Below are positions 1 through 9,140 of a stretch of 18,190 nt of DNA, one piece after another (positions within the stretch are counted from its first letter, which is position 1; every line of letters begins with the position of its first letter). The notes beneath the pieces were generated by a model. That model did no database searches. It saw nothing but the letters and a program-made list of their open reading frames with translations, and had not been told where the DNA came from. The stretch comes from Theodoxus fluviatilis (taxonomy: Eukaryota > Mollusca > Gastropoda > Cycloneritida > Neritidae): contig JAWQFJ010028371.1 of the NCBI GenBank assembly GCA_034096865.1, positions 35,001-53,190 on the forward strand, given 5' to 3'. The position numbers were made by a program, and so were the translations under genes.

Positions 1-3000
1 CTCTGTGTGAATCCTATTGCTTCATTCTGTACCTCTAGCACACCACTCTGTATGAATCCTATTGCTTCATTCTGTACCTCTAGCACACCACTCTGTATGA
101 ATCCTATTGTTTCATTCTGTACCTCTAGCACACCACTCTGTGTGAATCCTATTGCTTCATTCTGTACCTCTAGCACACCACTCTGTGTGAATCCTATTGC
201 TTCATTCTGTACCTCTAGCACACCACTGTGTGTGAATCCTATTGCTTCATTCTGTACCTCTAGCACACCACTCTGTGTGAATCCTATTGCTTCATTCTGT
301 ACCTCTAGCACACCACTCTGTGTGAATCCTATTGCTTCATTCTGTACCTCTAGCACACCACTCTGTGTGAATCCTATTGCTTCATTCTGTACCTCTAGCA
401 CACCACTCTGTGTGAATCCTATTGCTTCATTCTGTACCTCTAGCACACCACTCTGTGTGAATCCTATTGCTTCATTCTGTACCTCTAGCACACCACTCTG
501 TATGAATCCTATTGCTTCATTCTGTACCTCTAGCACACCACTCTGTGTGAATCCTATTGCTTCATTCTGTGCCTTTAGCACACTACTCTGTGTGAATCCT
601 ATTGCTTCATTCTGTACCTCTAGCACACCACTCTGTGTGAATCCTATTGCTTCATTCTGTACCTCTAGCACACCACTCTGTGTGAATCCTATTGCTTCAT
701 TCTGTACCTCTAGCACACCACTGTGTGTGAATCCTATTGCTTCATTCTGTACCTCTAGCACACCACTCTGTATGAATCCTATTGCTTCATTCTGTACCTC
801 TAGCACACCACTCTGTGTGAATCCTATTGTTTCATTCTGTACCTCTAGCACACCACTCTGTATGAATCCTATTGTTTCATTCTGTACCTCTAGCACACCA
901 CTGTGTGTGAATCCTATTGCTTCATTCTGTATCTCTAGCACACCACTCTGTGTGAATCCTATTGTTTCATTCTGTACCTCTAGCACACCACTCTGTGTGA
1001 ATCCTATTGCTTCATTCTGTACCTCTAGCACACCACTCTGTATGAATCCTATTGCTTCATTCTGTACCTCTAGCACACCACTCTGTGTGAATCCTATTGT
1101 TTCATTCTGTACCTCTAGCACACCACTCTGTGTGAATCCTATTGCTTCATTGTGTACCTCTAGCACACCACTCTGTGTGAATCCTATTGCTTCATTCTGT
1201 ACCTCTAGCACACCACTGTGTGTGAATCCTGTTGCTTCATTCTGTACCTCTAGCACACCACTCTGTGTGAATCCTATTGCTTCATTCTGTACCTCTAGCA
1301 CACCACTCTGTATGAATCCTATTGCTTCATTCTGTACCTCTAGCACACCACTGTGTGTGAATCCTATTGCTTCATTCTGTACCTCTAGCACACCACTCTG
1401 TATGAATCCTATTGCTTCATTCTGTACCTCTAGCACACCACTCTGTGTGAATCCTATTGCTTCATTCTGTACCTCTAGCACACCACTCTGTGTGAATCCT
1501 ATTGCTTCATTCTGTACCTCTAGCACACCACTCTGTGTGAATCCTATTGTTTCATTCTGTACCTCTAGCACACCACTCTGTATGAATGCTATTGTTTCAT
1601 TCTGTACCTCTAGCACACCACTGTGTGTGAATCCTATTGCTTCATTCTGTACCTCTAGCACACCACTATGTGTGAATCCTATTGCTTCATTGTGTACCAC
1701 TAGCCACCACTGTGTGTGAATCCTATTGCTTCATTGTGTACCTCTAGCACACCACTCTATGAATCCTATTGTTTCATTCTGTACCTCTAGCACACCACTC
1801 TGTATGAATCCTATTGCTTCATTCTGTACCTCTAGCACACCACTCTGTGTGAATCCTATTGCTTCATTCTGTACCTCTAGCACACCACTGTGTGTGAATC
1901 CTATTGCTTCATTCTGTACCTCTAGCACACCACTCTGTGTGAATCCTATTGCTTCATTCTGTACCTCTAGCACACCACTCTGTGTGAATCCTATTGCTTC
2001 ATTCTGTACCTCTAGCACACCACTCTGTGTGAATCCTATTGCTTCATTCTGTACCTCTAGCACACCACTCTGTGTGAATCCTATTGCTTCATTCTGTACC
2101 TCTAGCACACCACTCTGTATGAATCCTATTGTTTCATTCTGTACCTCTAGCACACCACTGTGTGTGAATCCTATTGCTTCATTCTGTACCTCTAGCACAC
2201 CACTCTGTATGAATCCTATTGCTTCATTATGTACCACTAGCACACCACTGTGTGTGAATCCTATTGCTTCATTCTGTATCTCTAGCACACCACTCTGTGT
2301 GAATCCTATTGCTTCATTCTGTACCTCTAGCACACCACTGTGTGTGAATCCTATTGCTTCATTCTGTACCTCTAGCACACCACTGTGTGTGAATCCTATT
2401 GCTTCATTCTGTACCTCTAGCACACCACTCTGTATGAATCCTATTGCTTCATTCTGTACCTCTAGCACACCACTCTGTATGAATCCTATTGCTTCATTCT
2501 GTACCTCTAGCACACCACTCTGTGTGAATCCTATTGTTTCATTCTGTACCTCTAGCACACCACTGTGTGTGAATCCTATTGCTTCATTCTGTACCTCTAG
2601 CACACCACTCTGTATGAATCCTATTGCTTCATTCTGTACCTCTAGCACACCACTCTGTGTGAATCCTATAGTTTCATTCTGTACCTCTAGCACACCACTC
2701 TGTGTGAATCCTATTGTTTCATTCTGTACCTCTAGCACACCACTCTGTGTGAATCCTATTGCTTCATTCTGTACCTCTAGCACACCACTCTGTGTGAATC
2801 CTATTGCTTCATTCTGTACCTCTAGCACACCACTCTGTATGAATCCTATTGCTTCATTCTGTACCTCTAGCACACCACTCTGTGTGAATCCTATTGCTTC
2901 ATTCTGTACCTCTAGCACACCACTCTGTGTGAATCCTATTGCTTCATTCTGTACCTCTAGCACACCACTCTGTGTGAATCCTATTGCTTCATTCTGTACC

Positions 3001-6000
3001 TCTAGCACACCACTGTGTGTGAATCCTATTGCTTCATTCTGTACCTCTAGCACACCACTCTGTATGAATCCTATTGCTTCATTCTGTACCTCTAGCACAC
3101 CACTCTGTATGAATCCTATTGCTTCATTCTGTACCTCTAGCACACCACTCTGTGTGAATCCTATTGCTTCATTCTGTACCTCTAGCACACCACTCTGTGT
3201 GAATCCTATTGCTTCATTCTGTACCTCTAGCACACCACTCTGTGTGAATCCTATTGCTTCATTCTGTACCTCTAGCACACCACTCTGTGTGAATCCTATT
3301 GCTTCATTCTGTACCTCTAGCACACCACTCTGTGTGAATCCTATTGCTTCATTCTGTACCTCTAGCACACCACTCTGTGTGAATCCTATTGCTTCATTCT
3401 GTACCTCTAGCACACCACTGTGTGTGAATCCTATTGCTTCATTCTGTACCTCTAGCACACCACTCTGTGTGAATCCTATTGCTTCATTCTGTACCTCTAG
3501 CACACCACTCTGTGTGAATCCTATTGCTTCATTCTGTACCTCTAGCACACCACTGTGTGTGAATCCTATTGCTTCATTCTGTACCTCTAGCACACCACTC
3601 TGTATGAATCCTATTGCTTCATTCTGTACCTCTAGCACACCACTCTGTATGAATCCTATTGCTTCATTCTGTACCTCTAGCACACCACTCTGTATGAATC
3701 CTATTGCTTCATTCTGTACCTCTAGCACACCACTCTGTATGAATCCTATTGCTTCATTCTGTACCTCTAGCACACCACTCTGTGTGAATCCTATTGCTTC
3801 ATTCTGTACCTCTAGCACACCACTCTGTGTGAATCCTATTGTTTCATTCTGTACCTCTAGCACACCACTCTGTATGAATCCTATTGCTTCATTCTGTACC
3901 TCTAGCACACCACTGTGTGTGAATCCTATTGCTTCATTCTGTACCTCTAGCACACCACTCTGTATGAATCCTATTGCTTCATTCTGTACCTCTAGCACAC
4001 CACTCTGTATGAATCCTATTGCTTCATTCTGTACCTCTAGCACACCACTCTGTATGAATCCTATTGCTTCATTCTGTACCTCTAGCACACCACTCTGTGT
4101 GAATCCTATTGCTTCATTCTGTACCTCTAGCACACCACTCTGTGTGAATCCTATTGCTTCATTGTGTACCTCTAGCACACCACTCTGTGTGAATCCTATT
4201 GCTTCATTCTGTACCTCTAGCACACCACTCTGTATGAATCCTATTGCTTCATTCTGTACCTCTAGCACACCACTCTGTATGAATCCTATTGCTTCATTCT
4301 GTACCTCTAGCACACCACTCTGTATGAATCCTATTGCTTCATTCTGTACCTCTAGCACACCACTCTGTGTGAATCCTATTGCTTCATTCTGTACCTCTAG
4401 CACACCACTCTGTGTGAATCCTATTGCTTCATTCTGTACCTCTAGCACACCACTGTGTGTGAATCCTATTGCTTCATTCTGTACCTCTAGCACACCACTC
4501 TGTGTGAATCCTATTGCTTCATTCTGTACCTCTAGCACACCACTGTGTGTGAATCCTATTGCTTCATTCTGTACCTCTAGCACACCACTGTGTGTGAATC
4601 CTATTGCTTCATTCTGTACCTCTAGCACACCACTCTGTGTGAATCCTATTGCTTCATTCTGTACCTCTAGCACACCACTGTGTGTGAATCCTATTGCTTC
4701 ATTCTGTACCTCTAGCACACCACTCTGTATGAATCCTATTGCTTCATTCTGTACCTCTAGCACACCACTCTGTATGAATCCTATTGCTTCATTCTGTACC
4801 TCTAGCACACCACTCTGTATGAATCCTATTGCTTCATTCTGTACCTCTAGCACACCACTCTGTGTGAATCCTATTGCTTCATTCTGTACCTCTAGCACAC
4901 CACTCTGTGTGAATCCTGTTGCTTCATTCTGTACCTCTAGCACACCACTCTGTGTGAATCCTATTGCTTCATTCTGTACCTCTAGCACACCACTGTGTAT
5001 GAATCCTATTGCTTCATTCTGTACCTCTAGCACACCACTCTGTATGAATCCTATTGCTTCATTCTGTACCTCTAGCACACCACTCTGTATGAATCCTATT
5101 GCTTCATTCTGTACCTCTAGCACACCACTCTGTGTGAATCCTATTGCTTCATTCTGTACCTCTAGCACACCACTCTGTGTGAATCCTATTGCTTCATTCT
5201 GTACCTCTAGCACACCACTCTGTGTGAATCCTATTGCTTCATTCTGTACCTCTAGCACACCACTGTGTGTGAATCCTATTGCTTCATTCTGTACCTCTAG
5301 CACACCACTCTGTGTGAATCCTATTGCTTCATTCTGTACCTCTAGCACACCACTGTGTGTGAATCCTATTGCTTCATTCTGTACCTCTAGCACACCACTG
5401 TGTGTGAATCCTATTGCTTCATTCTGTACCTCTAGCACACCACTCTGTGTGAATCCTATTGCTTCATTCTGTACCTCTAGCACACCACTCTGTGTGAATC
5501 CTATTGCTTCATTCTGTACCTCTAGCACACCACTCTGTATGAATCCTATTGCTTCATTCTGTACCTCTAGCACACCACTCTGTATGAATCCTATTGCTTC
5601 ATTCTGTACCTCTAGCACACCACTCTGTATGAATCCTATTGCTTCATTCTGTACCTCTAGCACACCACTCTGTGTGAATCCTATTGCTTCATTCTGTACC
5701 TCTAGCACACCACTCTGTGTGAATCCTATTGCTTCATTCTGTACCTCTAGCACACCACTGTGTGTGAATCCTATTGCTTCATTCTGTACCTCTAGCACAC
5801 CACTCTGTATGAATCCTATTGCTTCATTCTGTACCTCTAGCACACCACTCTGTATGAATCCTATTGCTTCATTCTGTACCTCTAGCACACCACTCTATGA
5901 ATCCTATTGCTTCATTCTGTACCTCTAGCACGCCACTCTGTATGAATCCTATTGTTTCATTCTGTGCCTCTAGCACACCACTCTGTGTGAATCCTATTGC

Positions 6001-6387
6001 TTCATTGTGTACCTCTAGCACACCACTCTGTGTGAATCGTATTGTTTCATCTGTACCTCTAGCACACCACTCTGTATGAATGCTATTGTTTCATTCTGTA
6101 CCTCTAGCACACCACTCTGTGTGAATCCTATTGCTTCATTCTGTACCTCTAGCACACCACTGTGTGTGAATCCTATTGCTTCATTCTGTACCTCTAGCAC
6201 ACCACTCTGTGTGAATCCTATTGCTTCATTCTGTACCTCTAGCACACCACTCTGTGTGAATCCTATTGCTTCATTCTGTACCTCTAGCACACCACTGTGT
6301 GTGAATCCTATTGCTTCATTCTGTACCTCTAGCACACCACTGTGTGTGAATCCTATTGTTTCATTCTGTACCTCTAGCACACCACTC
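1..6387. repeat. Minisatellite array, 45-bp unit, about 142 copies
   Basis: Head-to-tail copies of a 45-bp unit that starts tgtgtgaatcctattgcttc and ends ctctagcacaccactc. The array enters from the left edge and stops at accactc just before cagcaaatg. Copies are nearly identical. Recurrent two-state sites are tgtGtg/tgtAtg, caCTc/caCTg before tgt, and gCttca/gTttca. The unit is pyrimidine-rich on the + strand and lies in the intron upstream of the RPGR-like exon at 7539. Because 45 is a multiple of 3 and the unit lacks a stop in one frame per strand, long artefactual open frames result (MNPIASFCTSSTPLC on +, SGVLEVQNEAIGFTQ on -). Two of the three common variants change an amino acid in the + frame (M/V, A/V), so I see no sign of protein-level selection. 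Degenerate copies with small deletions sit near 1704-1760 and 5894-6050. The most uniform part is about 2750-5890. Confidence 0.97.
3961..5535. repeat. Higher-order repeat of about 17 units within the 45-bp array
   Basis: Each 45-bp copy was scored by the base before tgt (c or g) and by tgtAtg versus tgtGtg. A run of three A-type copies followed by three c/G-type copies begins at 3961 and again at 4726, which is 765 bp or 17 units. The block starting at 4231 (three A-type, then a mixed c/g run) recurs from 4996, also 765 bp on, with one added copy. A further A-type triplet starts at 5536. This suggests that multi-unit segments, not only single units, were duplicated. The scoring was done by eye on two sites, so block borders are approximate. 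Confidence 0.6.
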
Positions 6388-6966
6388 AGCAAATGTGAAC
6401 TGCATTTGAGATTTTCTCTTCACTTTGGCTGGAAAGTCACCATGGAATAGACTGCATACAGAGTTTGTTCTGAGCTATTTAAACATTTTTTCATGATGAC
6501 TGTATTGATAATTTCAGAACTTATATCTCATGGAAGATTTATGATGAAATATTAAAGCTGTACAAATTTTGACCTAAGAATGAGAAGTGTTAAGTCTTTT
6601 TTTAATACTTTAAAACTAGCATTTTATGGAAAACCGTGAACTTTACTCTTTACTGAATTGAGTCTCACATGCAGAATTTCTATTTCTTTGCCTTTCTACT
6701 GTGTGCGATTTTGACAGTCAAAGTACTGTAGTGGCATCAATGTGTGTCTTAGAAAGTAATCTTTGATACCTTTGCTTCCCTATGAATAATTCCACATATT
6801 TCAATAATGACACCGTTGCTTCAACAAGAATAAAATAGCAGTAGTCACTCACACATCACATCTACTCTAACGGGTAAAGTGTAAAGTGCAAAGTGTAAAG
6901 GGTAAAGTGGTTTGAGAAGCAGACACGGGTGATAAGTCGCTGTGTAAAGTCATACCTTGACCTTTT
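6388..6966 (+). other. Unique AT-rich intron sequence
   Basis: Non-repetitive, AT-rich sequence between the 45-bp array and the 80-bp duplication. I see no convincing coding region, RNA gene or transposon here. It contains the small 7-bp repeat at 6874-6908. By position it is part of the intron that ends at 7538. Confidence 0.6.
6874..6908. repeat. Short tandem repeat, 7-bp unit gtaaagt, 5 copies
   Basis: Five consecutive 7-mers read gtaaagt, gtaaagt, gcaaagt, gtaaagg, gtaaagt. Simple tandem repeat inside the intron. Each copy begins GTAAAG, which weakly resembles a 5' splice site; no function is claimed. Confidence 0.85.
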
Positions 6967-7236
6967 TCTACTCCAGCCAGATTTTAGGGCGTGGTCATGG
7001 AGAAGATGGTCAGAGCTCTGTGTGAATTTTGCAGCTGACCGCGAGGTCTACTCCAGCCAGATTTGAGGGCGTGGTCATAGAAAAGATGGTCAGAGCTCTG
7101 TGTGAATTTTGCAGCTGACCGCGAGGTCTACTCCAGCCAGATTTATAGGGCGTGGTCATAGAAAAGATGGTCAGAGCTCTGTGTGAATTTTGCAGCTGAC
7201 CGCGAGGTCTACTCCAGCCAGATTTGAGGGCGTGGT
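6967..7236 (+). repeat. 80-bp tandem duplication copying the exon A splice acceptor
   Basis: Units begin with tctactccagccag at 6967, 7047, 7127 and 7208 (spacings 80, 80, 81). The fourth is split by the retrotransposon at 7237-7506 and resumes at 7507, ending at the true exon. Each complete unit contains agatggtcagagctctgtgt, then ttttgcag and ctgaccgcgaggtctactcc. This is a near copy of the real 3' splice site at 7538/7539 plus about 20 bases of exon A. All three copied junctions share two differences from the real one: gtgtgAatt for gtgtgCatt, and gacCgcg for gacGgcg. The 8-mer tctactcc occurs both in the intron (6967-6974) and in the exon (7551-7558) and bounds the unit. This points to duplication between short matching sequences. 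Confidence 0.92.
7031..7195 (+). other. Three duplicated, probably decoy, 3' splice sites
   Basis: Copies of ttttgcag/ctgacc place candidate acceptor cuts at 7034/7035, 7114/7115 and 7195/7196. The true exon A junction is at 7538/7539. Read in the exon A frame, every decoy gives D-R-E-V-Y-S-S-Q-I and soon meets a stop: TGA after the isoleucine in copies 1 and 3, and TAG six codons after the isoleucine in copy 2 because of an extra base. Splicing to a decoy would therefore truncate the propeller. The copies are visible directly; their use in vivo is unknown. Confidence 0.6.
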
Positions 7237-7506
7237 TGTGAGGGATCTCAGATCTTCGGCGCAGTCATTACTCCATGTGCCACGCTACAACACCAAGAGA
7301 TCTGGGGAGAGAGCATTCTCGTATGCTGGACCAAAACTCTGGAACGATATCGCAGACAGACTGAGGAAATCTCCTTCAATACAGACTTTCAAGTCACAGC
7401 TAAAAACTCTTTTATTCAAAGGGTGAACGTGTTGAGCGCCTTGAGCATGCCTTTGGGTGTGAGATTGGTGCTATATAAGAGCCAAAATACATACATACAT
7501 ACATAC
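7237..7506 (+). mobile_element. 5'-truncated non-LTR retrotransposon (LINE) 3' end
   Basis: From about 7238 the + strand encodes VRDLRSSAQSLLHVPRYNTK, then RAFSYAGPKLWNDI, then FKSQLKTLLFKG and a TGA stop at 7424-7426. This is the usual tail just downstream of the reverse transcriptase domain in many animal LINE ORF2 proteins (pattern RAFS..AP.LWN.LP..LR, then FK..LKT.LF). A short 3' UTR follows (ggtgctatataagagcc) and ends in (ATAC)5 at 7487-7506, a typical LINE-style 3' repeat tail. Everything 5' of the last roughly 62 codons is absent, so this is a dead fragment made by incomplete reverse transcription. The insert splits the fourth copy of the 80-bp repeat. CR1/L2-like or another clade cannot be decided from so short a piece. 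Confidence 0.85.
7487..7506 (+). repeat. (ATAC)5 microsatellite tail of the LINE
   Basis: Five perfect atac units directly follow gccaaa at the end of the LINE 3' UTR and abut the resumed host sequence aagatggtcag at 7507. The position fits a 3' terminal repeat used in target-primed reverse transcription. Confidence 0.9.
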
Positions 7507-7538
7507 AAGATGGTCAGAGCTCTGTGTGCATTTTGCAG

Positions 7539-7816
7539 CTGACGGCGAGGTCTACTCCTGCGGCTTGGGGGAGAATGGCCAGTTAGGGCGGGGGACACAG
7601 CACCTGGAGTCCGACACGCCCCAGCTGCTGAAGCTGGGCTTCCGAGTGTCCAGCATCTCCTGCGGGGAGAACCACACTGCGCTGGTGTCGGAGCGCAGCC
7701 AGCTCTTCACCTTTGGCGACGGTCGCCATGGCAAGCTGGCCCTGGGGCAGGAGACCTTCGCCAACCAGTTCACCCCCTGCCGCGTCTCTCGCTTCTCCAA
7801 CTTCATCGTCTCCCAG
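7539..7816 (+). CDS. RPGR: RPGR-like gene, exon A: RCC1 propeller blades (partial gene)
   Basis: Internal exon of 278 bp bounded by ttttgcag/CTGACG and TCCCAG/gtttgc. The first two bases complete a codon xCT begun in the previous exon, followed by 92 codons. Visible motifs are DGEVYSCGLGENGQLGRG at residues 1-18, SCGENHTAL at 40-48, FTFGDGRHGKLALGQ at 56-70, and NQFTP followed by NFIVSQ at 75-92. These are two RCC1-type beta-propeller repeats. The combination GENHTAL plus FGDGRHGKL is typical of RPGR among RCC1 proteins. RPGR acts at the ciliary transition zone or connecting cilium, where its RCC1-like domain binds partners such as RPGRIP1 and PDE6D in vertebrates; I infer a similar role here. 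The donor is chosen because ending at SQ and joining VSCGGCHM aligns with vertebrate RPGR without a gap. The donor +3/+4 bases (tt) are weak, and a competing AG/GTGAAG lies 26 bp downstream. GC content is clearly higher than in the flanking intron. Earlier exons are not in the window. Confidence 0.88.
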
Positions 7817-8112
7817 GTTTGCTTTGCTGTTTGTTTGCACAGGTGAAGATGTTCACCTTTATGTCGCTAATTTCCATCCATGACTGAGTGCTCAAACCAT
7901 GCACTTTACCTCCAAGGCATTGGACCACTCTAACTGTCATAACATCACCATCTCAACTCCCTGGTGTGGTCATCTAGGTTGCAGATGAGGGCTCTGAAGT
8001 TAACTTTCCCAGTTTTCCAGCACAGCCATAGCAGGTGCTTGGTTTTACTCCTGGGTGAGGAGATGCAGTGTGAGTTGGGCATCTTGCTCAGGAATGCAAC
8101 CCTGGGATCAGT
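7817..8112 (+). other. Unique 5' part of the intron between exons A and B
   Basis: Non-repetitive intron sequence from the exon A donor to the start of the 27-bp array. It contains a second donor-like site, cacag/gtgaag at 7842/7843, in a different phase from exon B. No other gene, RNA or transposon signature is seen. Confidence 0.6.
7843..7848 (+). other. Cryptic alternative 5' splice site for exon A
   Basis: The exon A frame stays open past its donor for another 26 bp (VCFAVCLH) up to cacag/gtgaag. At +3/+4 this site fits the donor consensus better than the inferred donor gtttgc. Cutting here ends the exon in phase 2, which would put exon B (phase 0 start) out of frame. I therefore regard it as cryptic, or as a donor for some other acceptor. 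Confidence 0.3.
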
Positions 8113-8176
8113 GCAGTGTCAAATACCACCCCAGTGACTGCAGTGTCCAGTACCACCCCAGTGACTGCAGTGTCCA

Positions 8177-8190
8177 NNNNNNNNNNNNNN
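8177..8190. other. Assembly gap (14 N) inside the 27-bp array
   Basis: Fourteen N bases interrupt the array between tgtcca and taccacc. The gap marks a place where the assembly could not be closed, so the true number of 27-bp copies and the true intron length are uncertain. Confidence 0.95.
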
Positions 8191-9126
8191 TACCACCCCA
8201 GTGACTGCAGTGTCCAATACCACCCCAGTGACTGCAGTGTCCAATACCACCCCAGTGACTGCAGTGTCCAGTACCACCCCAGTGACTGCAGTGTCCAATA
8301 CCACCCCAGTGACTGCAGTGTCCAATACCACCCCAGTGACTGCAGTGTCCAATACCACCCCAGTGACTGCAGTGTCCAATACCACCCCAGTGACTGCAGT
8401 GTCCAATACCACCCCAGTGACTGCAGTGTCCAATACCACCCCAGTGACTGCAGTGTCCAGTACCACCCCAGTGACTGCAGTGTCCAGTACCACCCCAGTG
8501 ACTGCAGTGTCCAATACCACCCCAGTGACTGCAGTGTCCAATACCACCCCAGTGACTGCAGTGTCCAATACCACCCCAGTGACTGCAGTGTCCAATACCA
8601 CCCCAGTGACTGCAGTGTCCAATACCACCCCAGTGACTGCAGTGTCCAATACCACCCCAGTGACTGCAGTGTCCAGTACCACCCCAGTGACTGCAGTGTC
8701 CAATACCACCCCAGTGACTGCAGTGTCCAATACCACCCCAGTGACTGCAGTGTCCAATACCACCCCAGTGACTGCAGTGTCCAATACCACCCCAGTGACT
8801 GCAGTGTCCAGTACCACCCCAGTGACTGCAGTGTCCAGTACCACCCCAGTGACTGCAGTGTCCAATACCACCCCAGTGACTGCAGTGTCCAATACCACCC
8901 CAGTGACTGCAGTGTCCAATACCACCCCAGTGACTGCAGTGTCCAATACCACCCCAGTGACTGCAGTGTCCAATACCACCCCAGTGACTGCAGTGTCCAA
9001 TACCACCCCAGTGACTGCAGTGTCCAGTACCACCCCAGTGACTGCAGTGTCCAATACCACCCCAGTGACTGCAGTGTCCAGTACCACCCCAGTGACTGCA
9101 GTGTCCAATACCACCCCAGTGACTGC

Positions 9127-9140
9127 AGGTAACTGCAGTG
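9127..9140 (+). other. 10-bp insertion in one 27-bp unit creating a donor-like site
   Basis: One copy reads gactgcaggtaactgcagtg instead of gactgcagtg: a 10-base partial repeat of gtgactgcag with one change. The insertion makes CAG/GTAACT at 9128/9129, close to a 5' splice site consensus and the only such site I noticed in the array. It also shifts the reading frames, and a 1-bp deletion near 9494 (gtgtccatacc) returns them to the original phase. The variant is present once only. Confidence 0.6.

Noticed and set aside
7..5928. Long open frames (570 and 1400 codons on +, 1385 on -) across the 45-bp array as giant repeat proteins
   Set aside because: They arise because 45 is divisible by 3 and the unit lacks a stop in these frames. 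Both strands are open at once, common variants change amino acids, and there is no promoter or unique coding sequence at either end.
7190..7236. LINE ORF starting at 7190
   Set aside because: The first 16 codons of that frame are the 80-bp host repeat read through from a TTG; similarity to LINE proteins begins only at about 7238.
7471..7478. TATA box (ctatataa)
   Set aside because: It lies in the 3' UTR of the LINE fragment, where such a motif is typical of the element, and no transcript start follows.
7552..7840. - strand open frames of 84 and 85 codons opposite exon A
   Set aside because: Shadows of the GC-rich coding exon; the + strand product matches RPGR clearly.
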